From positions 1-64,000 of the forward strand of contig NZ_BJYJ01000006.1 in the NCBI RefSeq assembly GCF_007991455.1: a stretch of DNA of 64,000 nt, read 5' to 3'. The position numbers were made by a program, and so were the translations under genes. The first letter of the stretch is position 1. Every line of letters begins with the position of its first letter. The notes beneath the pieces are model-generated. The model saw only the letters and a program-made list of their open reading frames with translations. It did no database searches and was not told the DNA's origin. This stretch comes from Chryseobacterium hagamense. GTDB lineage: Bacteria; Bacteroidota; Bacteroidia; Flavobacteriales; Weeksellaceae. Of this stretch, positions 24,097-33,873 are shown in pieces.

Positions 24097-25878
24097 TTAT
24101 TTTTTCATTACTTTTATCGATTGGGACCCTTTTTCCGTATTTACTTTTAAGATATAAATTCCGGAAGGCAATTCTCTCATATTAACGGATCCTTTTTCGG
24201 CATTGATATTTTCATTGGCTACTCTTTGTCCGGAAGCACCGTAAATTTCTACGTTTTTGATCTTCATATTATTGCTGATATTGATAAAATCAACGACCGG
24301 ATTCGGATAATATTCCAGACCGGTTTTGGCTTTAACATCCTGAACAGCCAGAACAACAGCGGAAAATTCAAAGCTTCCCAAGTCCGGTGTGGTGGCATTT
24401 CGGGTTACCCCATCGGCATCTACCGTTACATCGGCTATAAAAGTCCCTTTGTTATCGAGTGCGGCATTGCCGGAAGCAGAAAGGTGAAAGTCGGTGGCAG
24501 AGGCAAATACCGGCGAAATATTCAGTGAATTCACATTACCTCCGAAGCCCAGCTGTAACTCTGCCAGAGTTGCTCTCGCAATAGCTCCTATATATCCCAC
24601 GGCAGCGCCGGAAGAAAAATAATCATTATAATTAATATTGGAAAATACCGTAGTTGCTGCTCCTGCATAAATGGCATACCGGTCTCCGGCCTGCGTCTGC
24701 TTGTTGACAAAAATATTATTTCTTATATCAATAGCTCCGGCAGCGGTGACGGTACTGAGAATATTCAGCGCCGAAGGCCTCCCCGCATTTGTCTGGTTAG
24801 TATCCATGACCACCGTATTGTAATAAAGCTTGAATCCTCCACCGTTTCCGATAACGATACCATTCCCGTTATCTGCCAGTCCGCCGCCCAATGCGTATCC
24901 GGTACCTGCGACATCATTGATGATATTATTGTAAATTAAAAGATTGGACGCGGCAACATTTGAATTGATGTAAAGCCCCACTGCGCCGTAGCCTGCTGTA
25001 TTCAGCTGTTTAATGTCAGAAATTCTGTTTTTAAATACGGTTCCGTTGGTCACTGCTGCACCCAGCAGTATTCCCTGAGAAGTATTGGTGGAACTAGCCG
25101 GTAAAACAACACCGGTTATTGTATTTCCGCTTACCTCAAAATTCTTTGCATTCTGAACGGCAATCCCTCTGAATAACATTTTATCCGCCGTTACAGCAGA
25201 GCCTATAACATTGTTTCTGATGATCCATCCTGTATCTGTATTGGTCGCATTTCCAACAGCGAAAATACCGTTCTGTGCCCGTACAAAAGTATTGTTGATT
25301 GCTGAAAAATTGTTATTCGGAACTTCTGCGGCCCCGAGGGTTGATCCCGAGACAATAAGGGTCCCGACAGTTCCGGTAGATGAAGATCCCGCAAAATTTG
25401 TATTTCTTATCGTAATATTTTCAGCACCGTCAGTTGCTGTACTTGATACCCAGAGCACGGTAGGTGTGGTTCCGGTAGTTGCTACATAAGAATTGCTGAT
25501 CGTTAGATTTCGGCTCGTTGTCGCATTATTGCTGCCATCAACAGTTACATTATCAGCCCCATTGAACTTAATGGTAGCGGCGGGATCCGCACTGGTAATA
25601 GTAGCATTTACTCCGGCAGCCGGTTTAATCAATACGTTCGTATAACTACCATTGCCTGAACCACTGGCATTTAAAACGGCAGAAGCTGTTTCTGTGGTGC
25701 TGGCTGTTACGTTAATGGTAATTGCTCCCTGATGTACGCCTCCATTAATTGCGTCAAATGCTGCTTTTAATGTAGTATAAGTTCCTGTCGTCGTACCGCC
25801 GCTCGCGGTAAGGCTGATCTGCGCGCTGAAATGGGCAGCCGCTACTGTTGTTAATAAACAAAATAGAGTTTTTCTCAT
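24097..25878 (-). CDS. T9SS-secreted right-handed beta-helix protein
   Basis: 593 residues from the ATG at 25878, chosen because it puts the signal peptide MRKTLFCLLTTVAAAHFSAQ first. Residues about 30-510 are a parallel beta-helix: repeated N-rich turns such as FNGADNVTVDGSNN, RNLTISNSYV, NITIRNTNF, WIIRNNVIGS, FEVSGNTITG, LLIYNNIIND, IDIRNNIFVN. The end (LEYYPNPVVDFINISNNMK ... GIYILKVNTEKG) is a T9SS type A sorting domain. Folds of this type bind or cleave polysaccharides or act as adhesins. No lyase motif was identified. Confidence 0.88.
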   Translation of the reverse strand: MRKTLFCLLTTVAAAHFSAQISLTASGGTTTGTYTTLKAAFDAINGGVHQGAITINVTASTTETASAVLNASGSGNGSYTNVLIKPAAGVNATITSADPAATIKFNGADNVTVDGSNNATTSRNLTISNSYVATTGTTPTVLWVSSTATDGAENITIRNTNFAGSSSTGTVGTLIVSGSTLGAAEVPNNNFSAINNTFVRAQNGIFAVGNATNTDTGWIIRNNVIGSAVTADKMLFRGIAVQNAKNFEVSGNTITGVVLPASSTNTSQGILLGAAVTNGTVFKNRISDIKQLNTAGYGAVGLYINSNVAASNLLIYNNIINDVAGTGYALGGGLADNGNGIVIGNGGGFKLYYNTVVMDTNQTNAGRPSALNILSTVTAAGAIDIRNNIFVNKQTQAGDRYAIYAGAATTVFSNINYNDYFSSGAAVGYIGAIARATLAELQLGFGGNVNSLNISPVFASATDFHLSASGNAALDNKGTFIADVTVDADGVTRNATTPDLGSFEFSAVVLAVQDVKAKTGLEYYPNPVVDFINISNNMKIKNVEIYGASGQRVANENINAEKGSVNMRELPSGIYILKVNTEKGSQSIKVMKK

Positions 25879-26062
25879 AATATAATGGTATTTGATTCTA
25901 TAAATATAGTTAAAATAATACAAAATATTAATTATTAAATAAATTATAACGTAAATAATTTACTAAAAAAAGTAATTACGTTAAAATAATTAAATAACAA
26001 GAATATGATAAATTCTTTGTAAGCCTATTTTTAAGGCTTTCTGCACAATCATTATAATTTCG

Positions 26063-26070
26063 TAAATTTG
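26063..26070 (+). promoter_or_regulatory. -7 promoter element TAAATTTG abutting the dusB start
   Basis: Perfect match with four bases between it and the ATG at 26075, the same spacing as at aroC. Suggests a leaderless or nearly leaderless transcript. Confidence 0.55.
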
Positions 26071-26074
26071 CACC

Positions 26075-27073
26075 ATGATAAAAATTGGCAACATAGAACT
26101 GCCGGAATTTCCGCTTTTGCTGGCACCGATGGAAGATGTCAGCGATCCGCCTTTCAGGAGATTGTGTAAGATGCACGGTGCAGACCTGATGTACTCTGAA
26201 TTCATCTCTTCCGAAGGGCTTATCCGTGATGCAATAAAAAGCAGAAAGAAACTGGACATTTTTGATTATGAGAGGCCGGTGGGTATTCAGATTTTCGGAG
26301 GTGATGAGGAAGCCATGGCCATGTCGGCAAGGATTGTGGAAACGGTAAATCCTGATCTGGTGGATATCAACTTCGGCTGTCCGGTAAAAAAGGTTGTCTG
26401 TAAAGGCGCCGGTGCCGGTGTTCTGAAAGATATCAACCTGATGGTACGCCTCACCAAGGCAGTTGTACGTTCAACAAGCCTGCCGGTGACCGTAAAAACA
26501 CGGCTGGGCTGGGACAGCAATTCCATCAATATTGACGAGGTAGCCGAGCGGCTTCAGGAAACAGGAATCAAGGCACTGACGATCCATGCAAGAACGCGTG
26601 CCCAGATGTATAAAGGAGAAGCAGACTGGAACCATATTTCAAGAATCAAACAGAATCCCAATATCGAAATTCCGATTTTCGGAAACGGTGATATCGACTC
26701 TCCGGAGAAAGCATTGGAATACAAGCAGAAATATGCCTGCGACGGAATTATGATCGGTCGTGCAGCCATCGGATACCCGTGGATATTCAACGAGATCAAA
26801 CATTTCTTTGAAACCGGAGAGCATTTACCGGCTCCTGCCATTGAAGACCGCCTTCTGGCTGTTCGCCAGCATGCAGAATGGAGTGCAGAATGGAAAGGGG
26901 AAAGATTAGGCCTGGTAGAGATGAGACAGCATTACAGCAATTATTTCCGCGGAGTTCCGCATTTTAAGGATTTCAGAAAGAAATTCCTCGAAGTATTTAC
27001 TCTGGAGGAAATGGATATCCTCATCAAAGAGACGCAGGAATTTTACACCCGATATCTGGCCCAGCAGGCTTAA
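26075..27073 (+). CDS. dusB: tRNA-dihydrouridine synthase (DusB/NifR3 family)
   Basis: 332 residues. Reduces uridines in the tRNA D-loop using FMN and NADPH. APMEDVSDPPFRRLCK opens the FMN barrel. DINFGCPVKKVVCKGAGAGVL holds the catalytic cysteine. TIHARTRAQMYKGEADW and IPIFGNGDIDSPEKA are family signatures, and GRAAIGYPWIF closes the barrel. The helical C-terminal domain follows. The start is fixed by the -7 box. A bidirectional terminator separates it from deoC. Confidence 0.96.
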   Translation: MIKIGNIELPEFPLLLAPMEDVSDPPFRRLCKMHGADLMYSEFISSEGLIRDAIKSRKKLDIFDYERPVGIQIFGGDEEAMAMSARIVETVNPDLVDINFGCPVKKVVCKGAGAGVLKDINLMVRLTKAVVRSTSLPVTVKTRLGWDSNSINIDEVAERLQETGIKALTIHARTRAQMYKGEADWNHISRIKQNPNIEIPIFGNGDIDSPEKALEYKQKYACDGIMIGRAAIGYPWIFNEIKHFFETGEHLPAPAIEDRLLAVRQHAEWSAEWKGERLGLVEMRQHYSNYFRGVPHFKDFRKKFLEVFTLEEMDILIKETQEFYTRYLAQQA

Positions 27074-27080
27074 AAAAGTA

Positions 27081-27116
27081 AAAACCATCAGGCTGTTCTG
27101 ATGGTTTTATTTTTTT
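27081..27116. terminator. Bidirectional intrinsic terminator
   Basis: A perfect 11-bp stem AAAACCATCAG / CTGATGGTTTT with a 6-nt loop, T-run on the right and A-rich on the left. Serves dusB (plus) and deoC (minus). Confidence 0.9.
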
Positions 27117-27132
27117 TGCGATTATCTATTTT

Positions 27133-27879
27133 CTAATATTCTTCTTCTGACGACGTATTTCTAATCAAAGCCAACGCAGATGAAGTTCCGATTCTTTTTA
27201 CGCCCAGCGTGATCATCTTCTCGGCATCTTCCGGGGTTCTCACACCGCCTGCCGCTTTTACCGGAAGCTTACCGGCATTGTCAAGCATTATCCGTATTCC
27301 TTCAAACGTTGCCCCGTTGGGTTTTCCGTTTTCCGTTTCATAGAAACCGGTTGAGGACTTCACAAAGATTCCGGGCAACCGGTCTTCATCGAAATTCGCT
27401 TCAGCCCAACCGGAAATATGTTTGGTCATTTCAGCAATCTGATCATCCATTAACGCCGCAATTTCGATAATCCATTTGGCAATCTTACCGTGTTGCAGGC
27501 ATAAAGCGGTGCACTTAACAAATTCTTCTTTTACCAAATCCAAATCTCCGTTCAGATAAGCGGTATAATTGATCACGAAATCCAATTCATCGGCTCCGTC
27601 GGCAATTGCTTTTTCGGCTTCTGCCAGCTTTTCTTCAGTGGTGCAGGTTCCTTCATGAAATCCGATGACCGTTCCTACAACCACCTCCGAACTTTTCCCG
27701 CGAAGGTACTCCTTAATTTCAGATACATAGTCCGGGCGGATCATCACGGCAAAAATCCCGTGGTCGATTGCTTCCTGAGCCAGTTCCTTATCTTTCTGTA
27801 AAGTTTCTTCTTCCGAAAGTCCCGACTGTGCAGGCGTTTTAAGGTAAGTTGAATCCAAATATTGCGCAATGTTCATCAT
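27133..27879 (-). CDS. deoC: Deoxyribose-phosphate aldolase
   Basis: 248 residues. Cleaves 2-deoxy-D-ribose 5-phosphate to glyceraldehyde 3-phosphate and acetaldehyde in deoxynucleoside catabolism. FVKSSTGFYE contains the Schiff-base lysine and KAAGGVRTPEDAEKM the second active-site lysine. ADELDFVINYTAYLNGD is the central strand signature. The start may be either of two consecutive ATGs. The stop of the Lrp-type gene lies 3 bases upstream, so the two are almost certainly co-transcribed. Confidence 0.95.
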   Translation of the reverse strand: MMNIAQYLDSTYLKTPAQSGLSEEETLQKDKELAQEAIDHGIFAVMIRPDYVSEIKEYLRGKSSEVVVGTVIGFHEGTCTTEEKLAEAEKAIADGADELDFVINYTAYLNGDLDLVKEEFVKCTALCLQHGKIAKWIIEIAALMDDQIAEMTKHISGWAEANFDEDRLPGIFVKSSTGFYETENGKPNGATFEGIRIMLDNAGKLPVKAAGGVRTPEDAEKMITLGVKRIGTSSALALIRNTSSEEEY

Positions 27880-27882
27880 CTG

Positions 27883-28353
27883 TTATACTTTCAGTTGTCT
27901 GTAAATTCCCTGTTCCAAAGATATGAAAGTTTCTGTTCTTATGACTCCTTTCAGCTGCTGAAGCTTGCTGAGAATCTGCATCAGGTGGTCATTGTCTTTA
28001 CAGATCACCTTCAGGAAGATGGTATAATTTCCCGTCGTATAATGGGCTTCCACCACTTCATTGATATCTTTCAAAGATTTCACCATATCCGGGTAATGGC
28101 TGGGCAGATCCAGAAACACCCCGATGTAAGAAATCACTTTATATCCGATTTTTTTGGGATTCAAAAAAGAAATTGAAGTTTCAATAACCCCTGCCTGTTC
28201 AAGCTTTTTAATTCTCTGATGTACGGCCGTCGTGGAAATTCCTACGCTCTTCGAAATATTGGCCAGGGAAGATTTTGCATTGTCCATCAGCATGTAAATA
28301 ATTTCTTTGTCAATAGAATCTAATTGATAGCTTGTGTTTTTAGAATTTTTCAT
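27883..28353 (-). CDS. Lrp/AsnC-family transcriptional regulator
   Basis: 156 residues. The N-terminal winged helix (DKEIIYMLMDNAKSSLANISKSVGISTTAVHQRIKKLEQAGVIE, about residues 14-57) binds DNA. The C-terminal RAM domain (YKVISYIGVFLDLP ... VVEAHYTTGNYTIFLKVICKD) binds small effectors, usually amino acids. It lies directly upstream of deoC on the same strand, 3 bases apart. The ligand is unknown; autoregulation and control of deoC are inferred from position only. Confidence 0.92.
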   Translation of the reverse strand: MKNSKNTSYQLDSIDKEIIYMLMDNAKSSLANISKSVGISTTAVHQRIKKLEQAGVIETSISFLNPKKIGYKVISYIGVFLDLPSHYPDMVKSLKDINEVVEAHYTTGNYTIFLKVICKDNDHLMQILSKLQQLKGVIRTETFISLEQGIYRQLKV

Positions 28354-28368
28354 TTTTTATTTATGTTT

Positions 28369-29313
28369 TTACTTTATTTTTTTCATTTTAAATCTTACAA
28401 AAACCGGAAAATGATCACTGTAGCCTCCGAGATACCTGCTTCCTGCATAGGTTCTGAAAGGGCGCCCCTGCATCTTTCGGTCGCGGCTCTTTATTTTTTC
28501 TGATCTGAATACTTCTGCCTGCTGAAATACCAGTCCGTTATCCCCGGAAAAGAATGATCCGGATAACAGGATCTGATCGAAAAGCAAGCCGGATTTATAA
28601 TGAAAAGTAGAGTAAGTTCCTGAAGCATACAGATGCTCGAAAGGGTTTTCCATCACCTTCTCATGAGCATCATTATAAAGAATTTTCTTTAAATTTTCAT
28701 CATCCGGGTTTTCATTAAAATCACCACACAATATGACATTTTCCTTATCTCCATGTACCATATTCAGGATCCGGGTACGGATTTCGTTCAGTATAAAGTC
28801 CCTTTTCGGTTTGTTGACATCCTTCTCACGTTTTGAGGGAAGATGAGCGATGAAAACATGTACGGTTTCTCCTTTATATTTCACTTTAGAATATAGTACA
28901 TCTCTAGTTGTATCGTAGTATTCATGGTTTTTATCGGTTATTTCGAAAAAAAAAGTAATGGCTTCCGAATCCAGTACTTCTACTTTGTTTTTGTCATATA
29001 ATAAAGCTACATCTACCTTTCTTTCATCCATGGAATTGTAATGCACAATTCCGTACCGGGCATCAAAAGGATGCAGCTGTACAAGATCTTCCAGCACTTT
29101 TTTGCCGGAAACCTCAGAAAGGCCGATCATAAAAGGCAGTACCCCATTTTCGTCCCTGATGAGCTGAAAAACATGAGCGATCTTCAGAAGCTTATTTCTG
29201 TATTTCCTTTCATCCCAATTTCTGAGTCCGGATGCCGTAGGATCCAGCTTATGGACCGGCGGAGGATCAGGAAGAAATAAATTTTCAACGTTGTAAAAAC
29301 TGAACAGCTCCAT
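28369..29313 (-). CDS. Endonuclease/exonuclease/phosphatase family protein
   Basis: 314 residues from the ATG at 29313 (MELFSFYNVENLF). Motifs of the EEP fold, metal-dependent phosphodiesterases such as DNase I: FYNVENLF (Asn), IGLSEVSG (catalytic Glu), VFIAHLPSKR, LCGDFNENPDD (Asp-x-Asn) and YSDHFPVFV (Asp-His). No signal peptide, so a cytosolic phosphodiesterase or nuclease. It lies 15 bases upstream of the Lrp-type gene on the same strand, so the three may form one unit. Substrate unknown. Confidence 0.88.
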   Translation of the reverse strand: MELFSFYNVENLFLPDPPPVHKLDPTASGLRNWDERKYRNKLLKIAHVFQLIRDENGVLPFMIGLSEVSGKKVLEDLVQLHPFDARYGIVHYNSMDERKVDVALLYDKNKVEVLDSEAITFFFEITDKNHEYYDTTRDVLYSKVKYKGETVHVFIAHLPSKREKDVNKPKRDFILNEIRTRILNMVHGDKENVILCGDFNENPDDENLKKILYNDAHEKVMENPFEHLYASGTYSTFHYKSGLLFDQILLSGSFFSGDNGLVFQQAEVFRSEKIKSRDRKMQGRPFRTYAGSRYLGGYSDHFPVFVRFKMKKIK

Positions 29314-29417
29314 CAACACGCTTTTCTAGAATTTTTCACTGACATTTAATCGAAAGTGTAAATTTATTATTTTATTTAATATATAATAAATATTTCGCTT
29401 AAAATCTTAAACCTTTT

Positions 29418-29456
29418 TGCATTATAAGAATCGTAAATCATACGAATCTTAATGCA
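29418..29456. other. Intergenic imperfect inverted repeat
   Basis: TGCATTATAAGAATCGTA and TACGAATCTTAATGCA are near-complementary around a 5-nt loop (one mismatch and a 2-nt bulge). It lies in the 290-base gap between trmD and the EEP-family gene. No A- or T-run accompanies it, so it is not an obvious terminator. Confidence 0.4.
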
Positions 29457-29606
29457 CAAGGACAGATTGCACAGAAATTATTAAAATTAACTATTAAATG
29501 AGTCTAAACAAGTAACAAACTGCCTTTTGCGGAACTCCATGAATTAACCGCTAAAGTCTGATAAATATTTAACGGATTAACAAAATAAACCGGTAATCCA
29601 AAAAGG

Positions 29607-30284
29607 CTATTCCTCTAAAAGGTCCGGGCGTTTTTCCCGGGTAATCCTCACGGCTTCGTCATGGCGCCATTCTTCAATCCTGGCAAAATTACCGCTCAGC
29701 AAAATCTTTGGTACCTCCAAGCCTTTATATACTTCGGGGCGGGTGTAGATCGGAGGTGACAACAAATTATCCTGAAAGCTGTCGGTCAGGGCACTCTGCT
29801 CGTCATTCAGCACACCGGGGATCAGACGGATCACGGAATCCGCCAGCACGCAGGCCGCCAGCTCACCGCCGGTCAGTACATAATCACCGATAGAAATTTC
29901 TCTGGTGATATGCAGATCCCTTACCCTTTGGTCGATCCCTTTGTAATGGCCGCATAGAAACATCAGGTTTTTCCTGATGGATAAAGTATTGGCAATTTTC
30001 TGATTCAGGGTAACCCCATCCGGGGTAAGATAAATCACCTCATCATAGTCCCTCTGGGATTTCAGCTCCGAAATACACTGATCCAGAGGTTCTACCATCA
30101 TCACCATTCCGGCTCCGCCACCATAAGGTTCGTCATCGATCTGGCGGTGCTTGTTGATTGCCCAGTCTCTCAGATGATGAAAATGTACTTCGGCAAGGCC
30201 TTTATCCATTGCTCTTCTTAAAATAGAAGTTTTGAACGGACTTTCCATCAGCTCGGGAAGTACGCTTATAATATCAATTCTCAT
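29607..30284 (-). CDS. trmD: tRNA (guanine37-N1)-methyltransferase
   Basis: 225 residues. Methylates G37 next to the anticodon using S-adenosylmethionine. [19 protein letters not shown] is the N-terminal signature. [26 protein letters not shown] and [17 protein letters not shown] form the trefoil-knot SAM site. [26 protein letters not shown] is the C-terminal linker. The start ATG overlaps the ndh stop by four bases (ATGA), implying translational coupling to ndh. Confidence 0.97.
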   Translation of the reverse strand: MRIDIISVLPELMESPFKTSILRRAMDKGLAEVHFHHLRDWAINKHRQIDDEPYGGGAGMVMMVEPLDQCISELKSQRDYDEVIYLTPDGVTLNQKIANTLSIRKNLMFLCGHYKGIDQRVRDLHITREISIGDYVLTGGELAACVLADSVIRLIPGVLNDEQSALTDSFQDNLLSPPIYTRPEVYKGLEVPKILLSGNFARIEEWRHDEAVRITREKRPDLLEE

Positions 30285-31543
30285 TGTAATGTCTCGTTTT
30301 TCTTATTCGGCGAAATGATTAATCTTAAAGAGGAATCCTTATTGAAATAGCTCCACATCCAGTTAAAAAATACGGCAAGCTTGTTTCTTACGCTCAGAAT
30401 CAGCATCAGGTGTAAGAACATCCAGAAAAACCAAGCTAAAAGCCCCTGGAACTTAATGAACGGCAGATCGACTACCGCCCGGTGCTTACCAATGGTGGCC
30501 AGGGAGCCTTTATCTTTATATTCAAATTCCACCCACTGTTCGGAATTCTTTTTCAATAGGTTTTTACCTAAATTCCGGGCCTGATTAATGGCTACATTAG
30601 CTACCTGAGGATGTCCCTGAGGATATTTAGGGGTTTCCATATAAGAAATATCGCCGATGGCAAAAATATTATCGTAGCCTTTTATCCTGTTGTACCGGTC
30701 GGTAATATACCGGTTCCTGATCAGATGTTCTGCCGGGAAACCGCCGATCACATTTCCCGTGACACCGGCTGCCCAGATGACGCTGTTGGAAGGGATGCTT
30801 TTCCCGCTTTTCATGTGCACTTTATCCCCGTCATATTCCGTTACGTATTCCTGGCTCATGAATATCACGCCCAGGTCTTTTAAATATTCTTCGGATTTCA
30901 CCTGTGCTTCGGGGCTCATCACCGCGAGGGGCTTTTCCGTAGAACTTACCAGAATGATCTGTAAATGGTCGAAATTCATATAAGGATAATCGCGGGGAAG
31001 GATGTCTTTCTTCATTTCGGCAAATGCACCTGCCAGTTCCACTCCTGTAGGTCCGCTGCCCACGATTACGATATTCCAGTTTCCGTCGTCGCTCCGGCTT
31101 TTTTCCAGGATCAGCTTTTCAAAGGTCATCAGGATATGGTTCCGGATGCCGATGGCTTCCTGGGTATTTTTCATTCCGAAAGCTCTTCCCGCAAGATCTT
31201 TGTTTCCGAAAAAGTTGGTTTTACAGCCTGTAGCAATAACGAGCTTATCATAACTGAACTCCGCTTCATCGGTAATCACCTTGTTGTTGGCGGTATCAAT
31301 TTCTTTTACTTCCGTCAGCCGGAACTGGGTATTTCTGGAACGCTGGAAAATTTTTCTGAAAGGAAAGGAAATATTGGAAGGTTCGATCCTTCCGCACGCT
31401 ACCTGATAAAAAAGAGGCTGAAACATGTGATGGTTGACCCGGTCTAAGACCATTACCTTTTTATTCCTGTTATTCAATGTTTTTGCAAGTTGCAGCCCCG
31501 CAAAACCACCTCCGATGATGATGATCTTTTCGCGTGTTTCCAT
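30281..31543 (-). CDS. ndh: Type II NADH:quinone oxidoreductase
   Basis: About 420 residues. Single-subunit, non-proton-pumping NADH dehydrogenase feeding electrons to menaquinone. [18 protein letters not shown] is the FAD Rossmann motif, [20 protein letters not shown] the NADH Rossmann motif, and [10 protein letters not shown] the second FAD contact. The C-terminal hydrophobic stretch ([19 protein letters not shown]) is the membrane anchor. The ATG at 31543 is chosen over the TTG at 31552, since the -7 box at 31550-31557 covers the TTG. Overlaps trmD. Confidence 0.93.
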   Translation of the reverse strand: METREKIIIIGGGFAGLQLAKTLNNRNKKVMVLDRVNHHMFQPLFYQVACGRIEPSNISFPFRKIFQRSRNTQFRLTEVKEIDTANNKVITDEAEFSYDKLVIATGCKTNFFGNKDLAGRAFGMKNTQEAIGIRNHILMTFEKLILEKSRSDDGNWNIVIVGSGPTGVELAGAFAEMKKDILPRDYPYMNFDHLQIILVSSTEKPLAVMSPEAQVKSEEYLKDLGVIFMSQEYVTEYDGDKVHMKSGKSIPSNSVIWAAGVTGNVIGGFPAEHLIRNRYITDRYNRIKGYDNIFAIGDISYMETPKYPQGHPQVANVAINQARNLGKNLLKKNSEQWVEFEYKDKGSLATIGKHRAVVDLPFIKFQGLLAWFFWMFLHLMLILSVRNKLAVFFNWMWSYFNKDSSLRLIISPNKKNETLQ

Positions 31544-31549
31544 AGTAGA

Positions 31550-31557
31550 CAAATTTA
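31550..31557 (-). promoter_or_regulatory. -7 promoter element TAAATTTG for ndh
   Basis: Perfect match six bases before the ATG at 31543, implying a very short or absent 5' leader. It is divergent to the GH25 promoter. Confidence 0.55.
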
Positions 31558-31591
31558 CTGATTTTATTTAGCATTTAGAAGTGAAAAAAGT

Positions 31592-31599
31592 TAGTTTTG
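31592..31599 (+). promoter_or_regulatory. -7 promoter element TAGTTTTG for the GH25 gene
   Basis: TAnnTTTG match ten bases before the ATG at 31610, within the 66-base divergent interval shared with ndh. Confidence 0.5.
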
Positions 31600-31609
31600 C
31601 AAGAACTTT

Positions 31610-32473
31610 ATGCCACCTAAAAAGTACAGCAAAAAAACCGCCAAAAAGATTCACGGCAACAGACGGAGAAACTACTTTTTCCGCCGCAGAGTCCTTTTGG
31701 CCATCCTGATTATCGCCCTGGCAGGAACAGGTTTCTATCTCAAGCAGTCGATCAGTTACTACTATGCCCTTTACTTCAATAAATTCACCCACAAAAAACT
31801 CCACAACAGCGAAGCCGAAACCCTGAGAATCCAGAAAATCCTCTCCGACAACCTGGATAAAACCTACGGATTCGATGTTTCGCATTACCAGAACAAAGAA
31901 GACATCCGATGGGACAGCCTTACCATCGGGAACAAAACCATTCCGCTGGAATTTGTCGTGATGCGCGCCACGATGGGAAACCGCAATGCCGATAAGCACT
32001 TCGACGACTTCTGGGCGCAGGCTAAAAAACAGAAGATGATCCGCGGGGCTTATCATTTTTACAGGGCCGATGAAGACCCGGTGATCCAGGCCAATAATTT
32101 TCTTGAAAATGTAAAACTCGAAAGCGGGGACCTGCCGCCAATCCTGGATATTGAAAAAATCCCGAAACGCAAAACCAATAAAAAGCTGATCGAGGACCTG
32201 AAAATATGGTGCAGAATTGTGGAGGAAACCTATGGTGAAAAACCGATCATTTATACGTATTACTATTACTATAAAGATTTCCTGAAAGGCGAATTCGATG
32301 ATTATCCGCTATGGCTGGCCAATTACAACGATGTTCCGGCGCCCGCCCCCGAGGGACATTGGGATTTCTGGCAGTTTACGGAAAACGGGATCGTTCACGG
32401 CATCAATACCAAAGTGGACCTGGACATCTACAACGGAAGCACATGGTCCCTGAAAAGCCTGACACTGGATTAA
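31610..32473 (+). CDS. Membrane-anchored GH25 muramidase
   Basis: 287 residues. A basic N-terminus (KKYSKKTAKKIHGNRRRNYFFRRR) and one hydrophobic segment at residues 28-42 (LLAILIIALAGTGFY) anchor it to the inner membrane. The catalytic GH25 barrel follows: FGFDVSHYQ, FVVMRATMG, GAYHFYRAD, PPILDIEKI (the acidic pair of the active site), PIIYTYYYYYKDFL, LWLANY and WDFWQFTENG. Cleaves peptidoglycan glycan strands. Divergent from ndh. Confidence 0.93.
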   Translation: MPPKKYSKKTAKKIHGNRRRNYFFRRRVLLAILIIALAGTGFYLKQSISYYYALYFNKFTHKKLHNSEAETLRIQKILSDNLDKTYGFDVSHYQNKEDIRWDSLTIGNKTIPLEFVVMRATMGNRNADKHFDDFWAQAKKQKMIRGAYHFYRADEDPVIQANNFLENVKLESGDLPPILDIEKIPKRKTNKKLIEDLKIWCRIVEETYGEKPIIYTYYYYYKDFLKGEFDDYPLWLANYNDVPAPAPEGHWDFWQFTENGIVHGINTKVDLDIYNGSTWSLKSLTLD

Positions 32474-32685
32474 CATAAACCCTACCCTGTTCAATGTATA
32501 TCCAATCGGTTGTCAAGGTAAAAAATAAAACCATGTTTCTGATTGAAGATTTGAATAAAATTCATTTTTTGCTCAGGTGAAAAATGATTTCATCTGATGA
32601 TCACTCATTATCTTTGATTGTATTACCGGCACAAAGAACTTCCGGCAGCCTTTTCAACTGGCAATTGCTCCGGAACCAAGTTGGA

Positions 32686-33852
32686 TCACTTTGTTTTTCC
32701 GCCTTTAACAGAATCTAAAGTAGCTTTAAAAGGATTTCTCTGCACCCATTCCGTTTTTGGAGAAAGGGAAGGAAAAATATTTTTCATAAAAGGGTTGATT
32801 ATTGAATAAGTATGCCTGATCAGTCCGAAGATTTCAACCGGCTCCGCACCAATGGTGGATTTGATCTCCAGTGCCGTCCTTCCGAAAATAATTCTTTTAA
32901 ACTGATGATCGATGGCAAACCTTGTCATGTCCAGAAGCATGTTCAGGTAGATCTGTTTTTCCTTCTGAAGTTTTTTGTCATAACCTAGAAAATAGGTATC
33001 CACATCATCATGGTTCAGAATTAATGTATAAAAACCGATCAGCTCAAGATCCGAAAAATAGCCGAACACTTTAAAACAGGTTCCTAAATGTTCCTTCATG
33101 CTTTCAAAGTGGTTTTCTTCCAGGAAAAAAGTATTGAAAGGCGCATTATCAGCCACATTCTGATACAGTATATTCATCTCTCCACGGTATCTGCAGATTT
33201 CTTCAGCACCCAATTCCCGTTTTTCGATACCCGCCAGCTTCTTCCGTGCCGTCTTCGCCCGGGTCCTGTACTTGGTGGAAAAATCATTGAGGTAATCTTC
33301 AAAAGTCTTCCAGTTTTCCCGCATTTCGAGAATCATCGTCGGCTGTACGGAAAATTTAAAATAGTCCTGAGATTCCATACCCTGGAAAAACGGGGAGAAT
33401 TCCGGCCGGTAATCTTTATAAATGATGAGTGCCGTTTTCCTGATTTCTTTCTGCATCTGATGTACCGCTTCCCCCAGCAGTGCAAGCATATTCTCAGCAC
33501 TTATTTTTTCCGGATCGAAATAAAATCCGTTTTGCCCCGTCAGCATATTATTGCCTAGAATCATCACATCCCTGCTGAACTTCCTTGCGGCAAAATTACG
33601 GATGCTGCACCAGACCTCATCTTTCTGGAACGTCCTGTGCCGGATAAAATCGAGGTATTGAAACAAAGCTCCGCCGATCAAATGTTCATCATCAAAGAAC
33701 CCTGCAAAACAACAGGTCATATTTTCAGGTCCTGAGGCTTCAAGAACACGGAGGTACGCTGTGGAAAGCATGATGTTATGACTGCCGGTCACCGAATCCC
33801 AATCTTCAGGAAGACCGGCAACTGCTGTATAGATTTTTAAATGATATGACAT
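32686..33852 (-). CDS. FemAB/BioF2-like acyltransferase (GNAT fold)
   Basis: 388 residues, cytoplasmic. Two tandem GNAT-like halves: the second has LIGFYTLILNHDDVDTYFLGYDKK and YLNMLLDMTRFAIDHQFKRIIFGRTALEIKSTIGAEP, as in BioF2-like and peptidogalycan-biosynthesis-type acyltransferases. The middle (EDYLNDFSTKYRTRAKTARKKL) is the typical positively charged connector. The acyl donor and acceptor are not predictable. A -7 box lies at 33866. The start ATG follows a leader with A-rich spacing. Confidence 0.75.
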   Translation of the reverse strand: MSYHLKIYTAVAGLPEDWDSVTGSHNIMLSTAYLRVLEASGPENMTCCFAGFFDDEHLIGGALFQYLDFIRHRTFQKDEVWCSIRNFAARKFSRDVMILGNNMLTGQNGFYFDPEKISAENMLALLGEAVHQMQKEIRKTALIIYKDYRPEFSPFFQGMESQDYFKFSVQPTMILEMRENWKTFEDYLNDFSTKYRTRAKTARKKLAGIEKRELGAEEICRYRGEMNILYQNVADNAPFNTFFLEENHFESMKEHLGTCFKVFGYFSDLELIGFYTLILNHDDVDTYFLGYDKKLQKEKQIYLNMLLDMTRFAIDHQFKRIIFGRTALEIKSTIGAEPVEIFGLIRHTYSIINPFMKNIFPSLSPKTEWVQRNPFKATLDSVKGGKTK

Positions 33853-33865
33853 AAAAGAGACTGTA

Positions 33866-33873
33866 CAAAAGTA
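33866..33873 (-). promoter_or_regulatory. -7 promoter element TACTTTTG
   Basis: TAnnTTTG match about 13 bases before the acyltransferase start at 33852. Confidence 0.45.
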
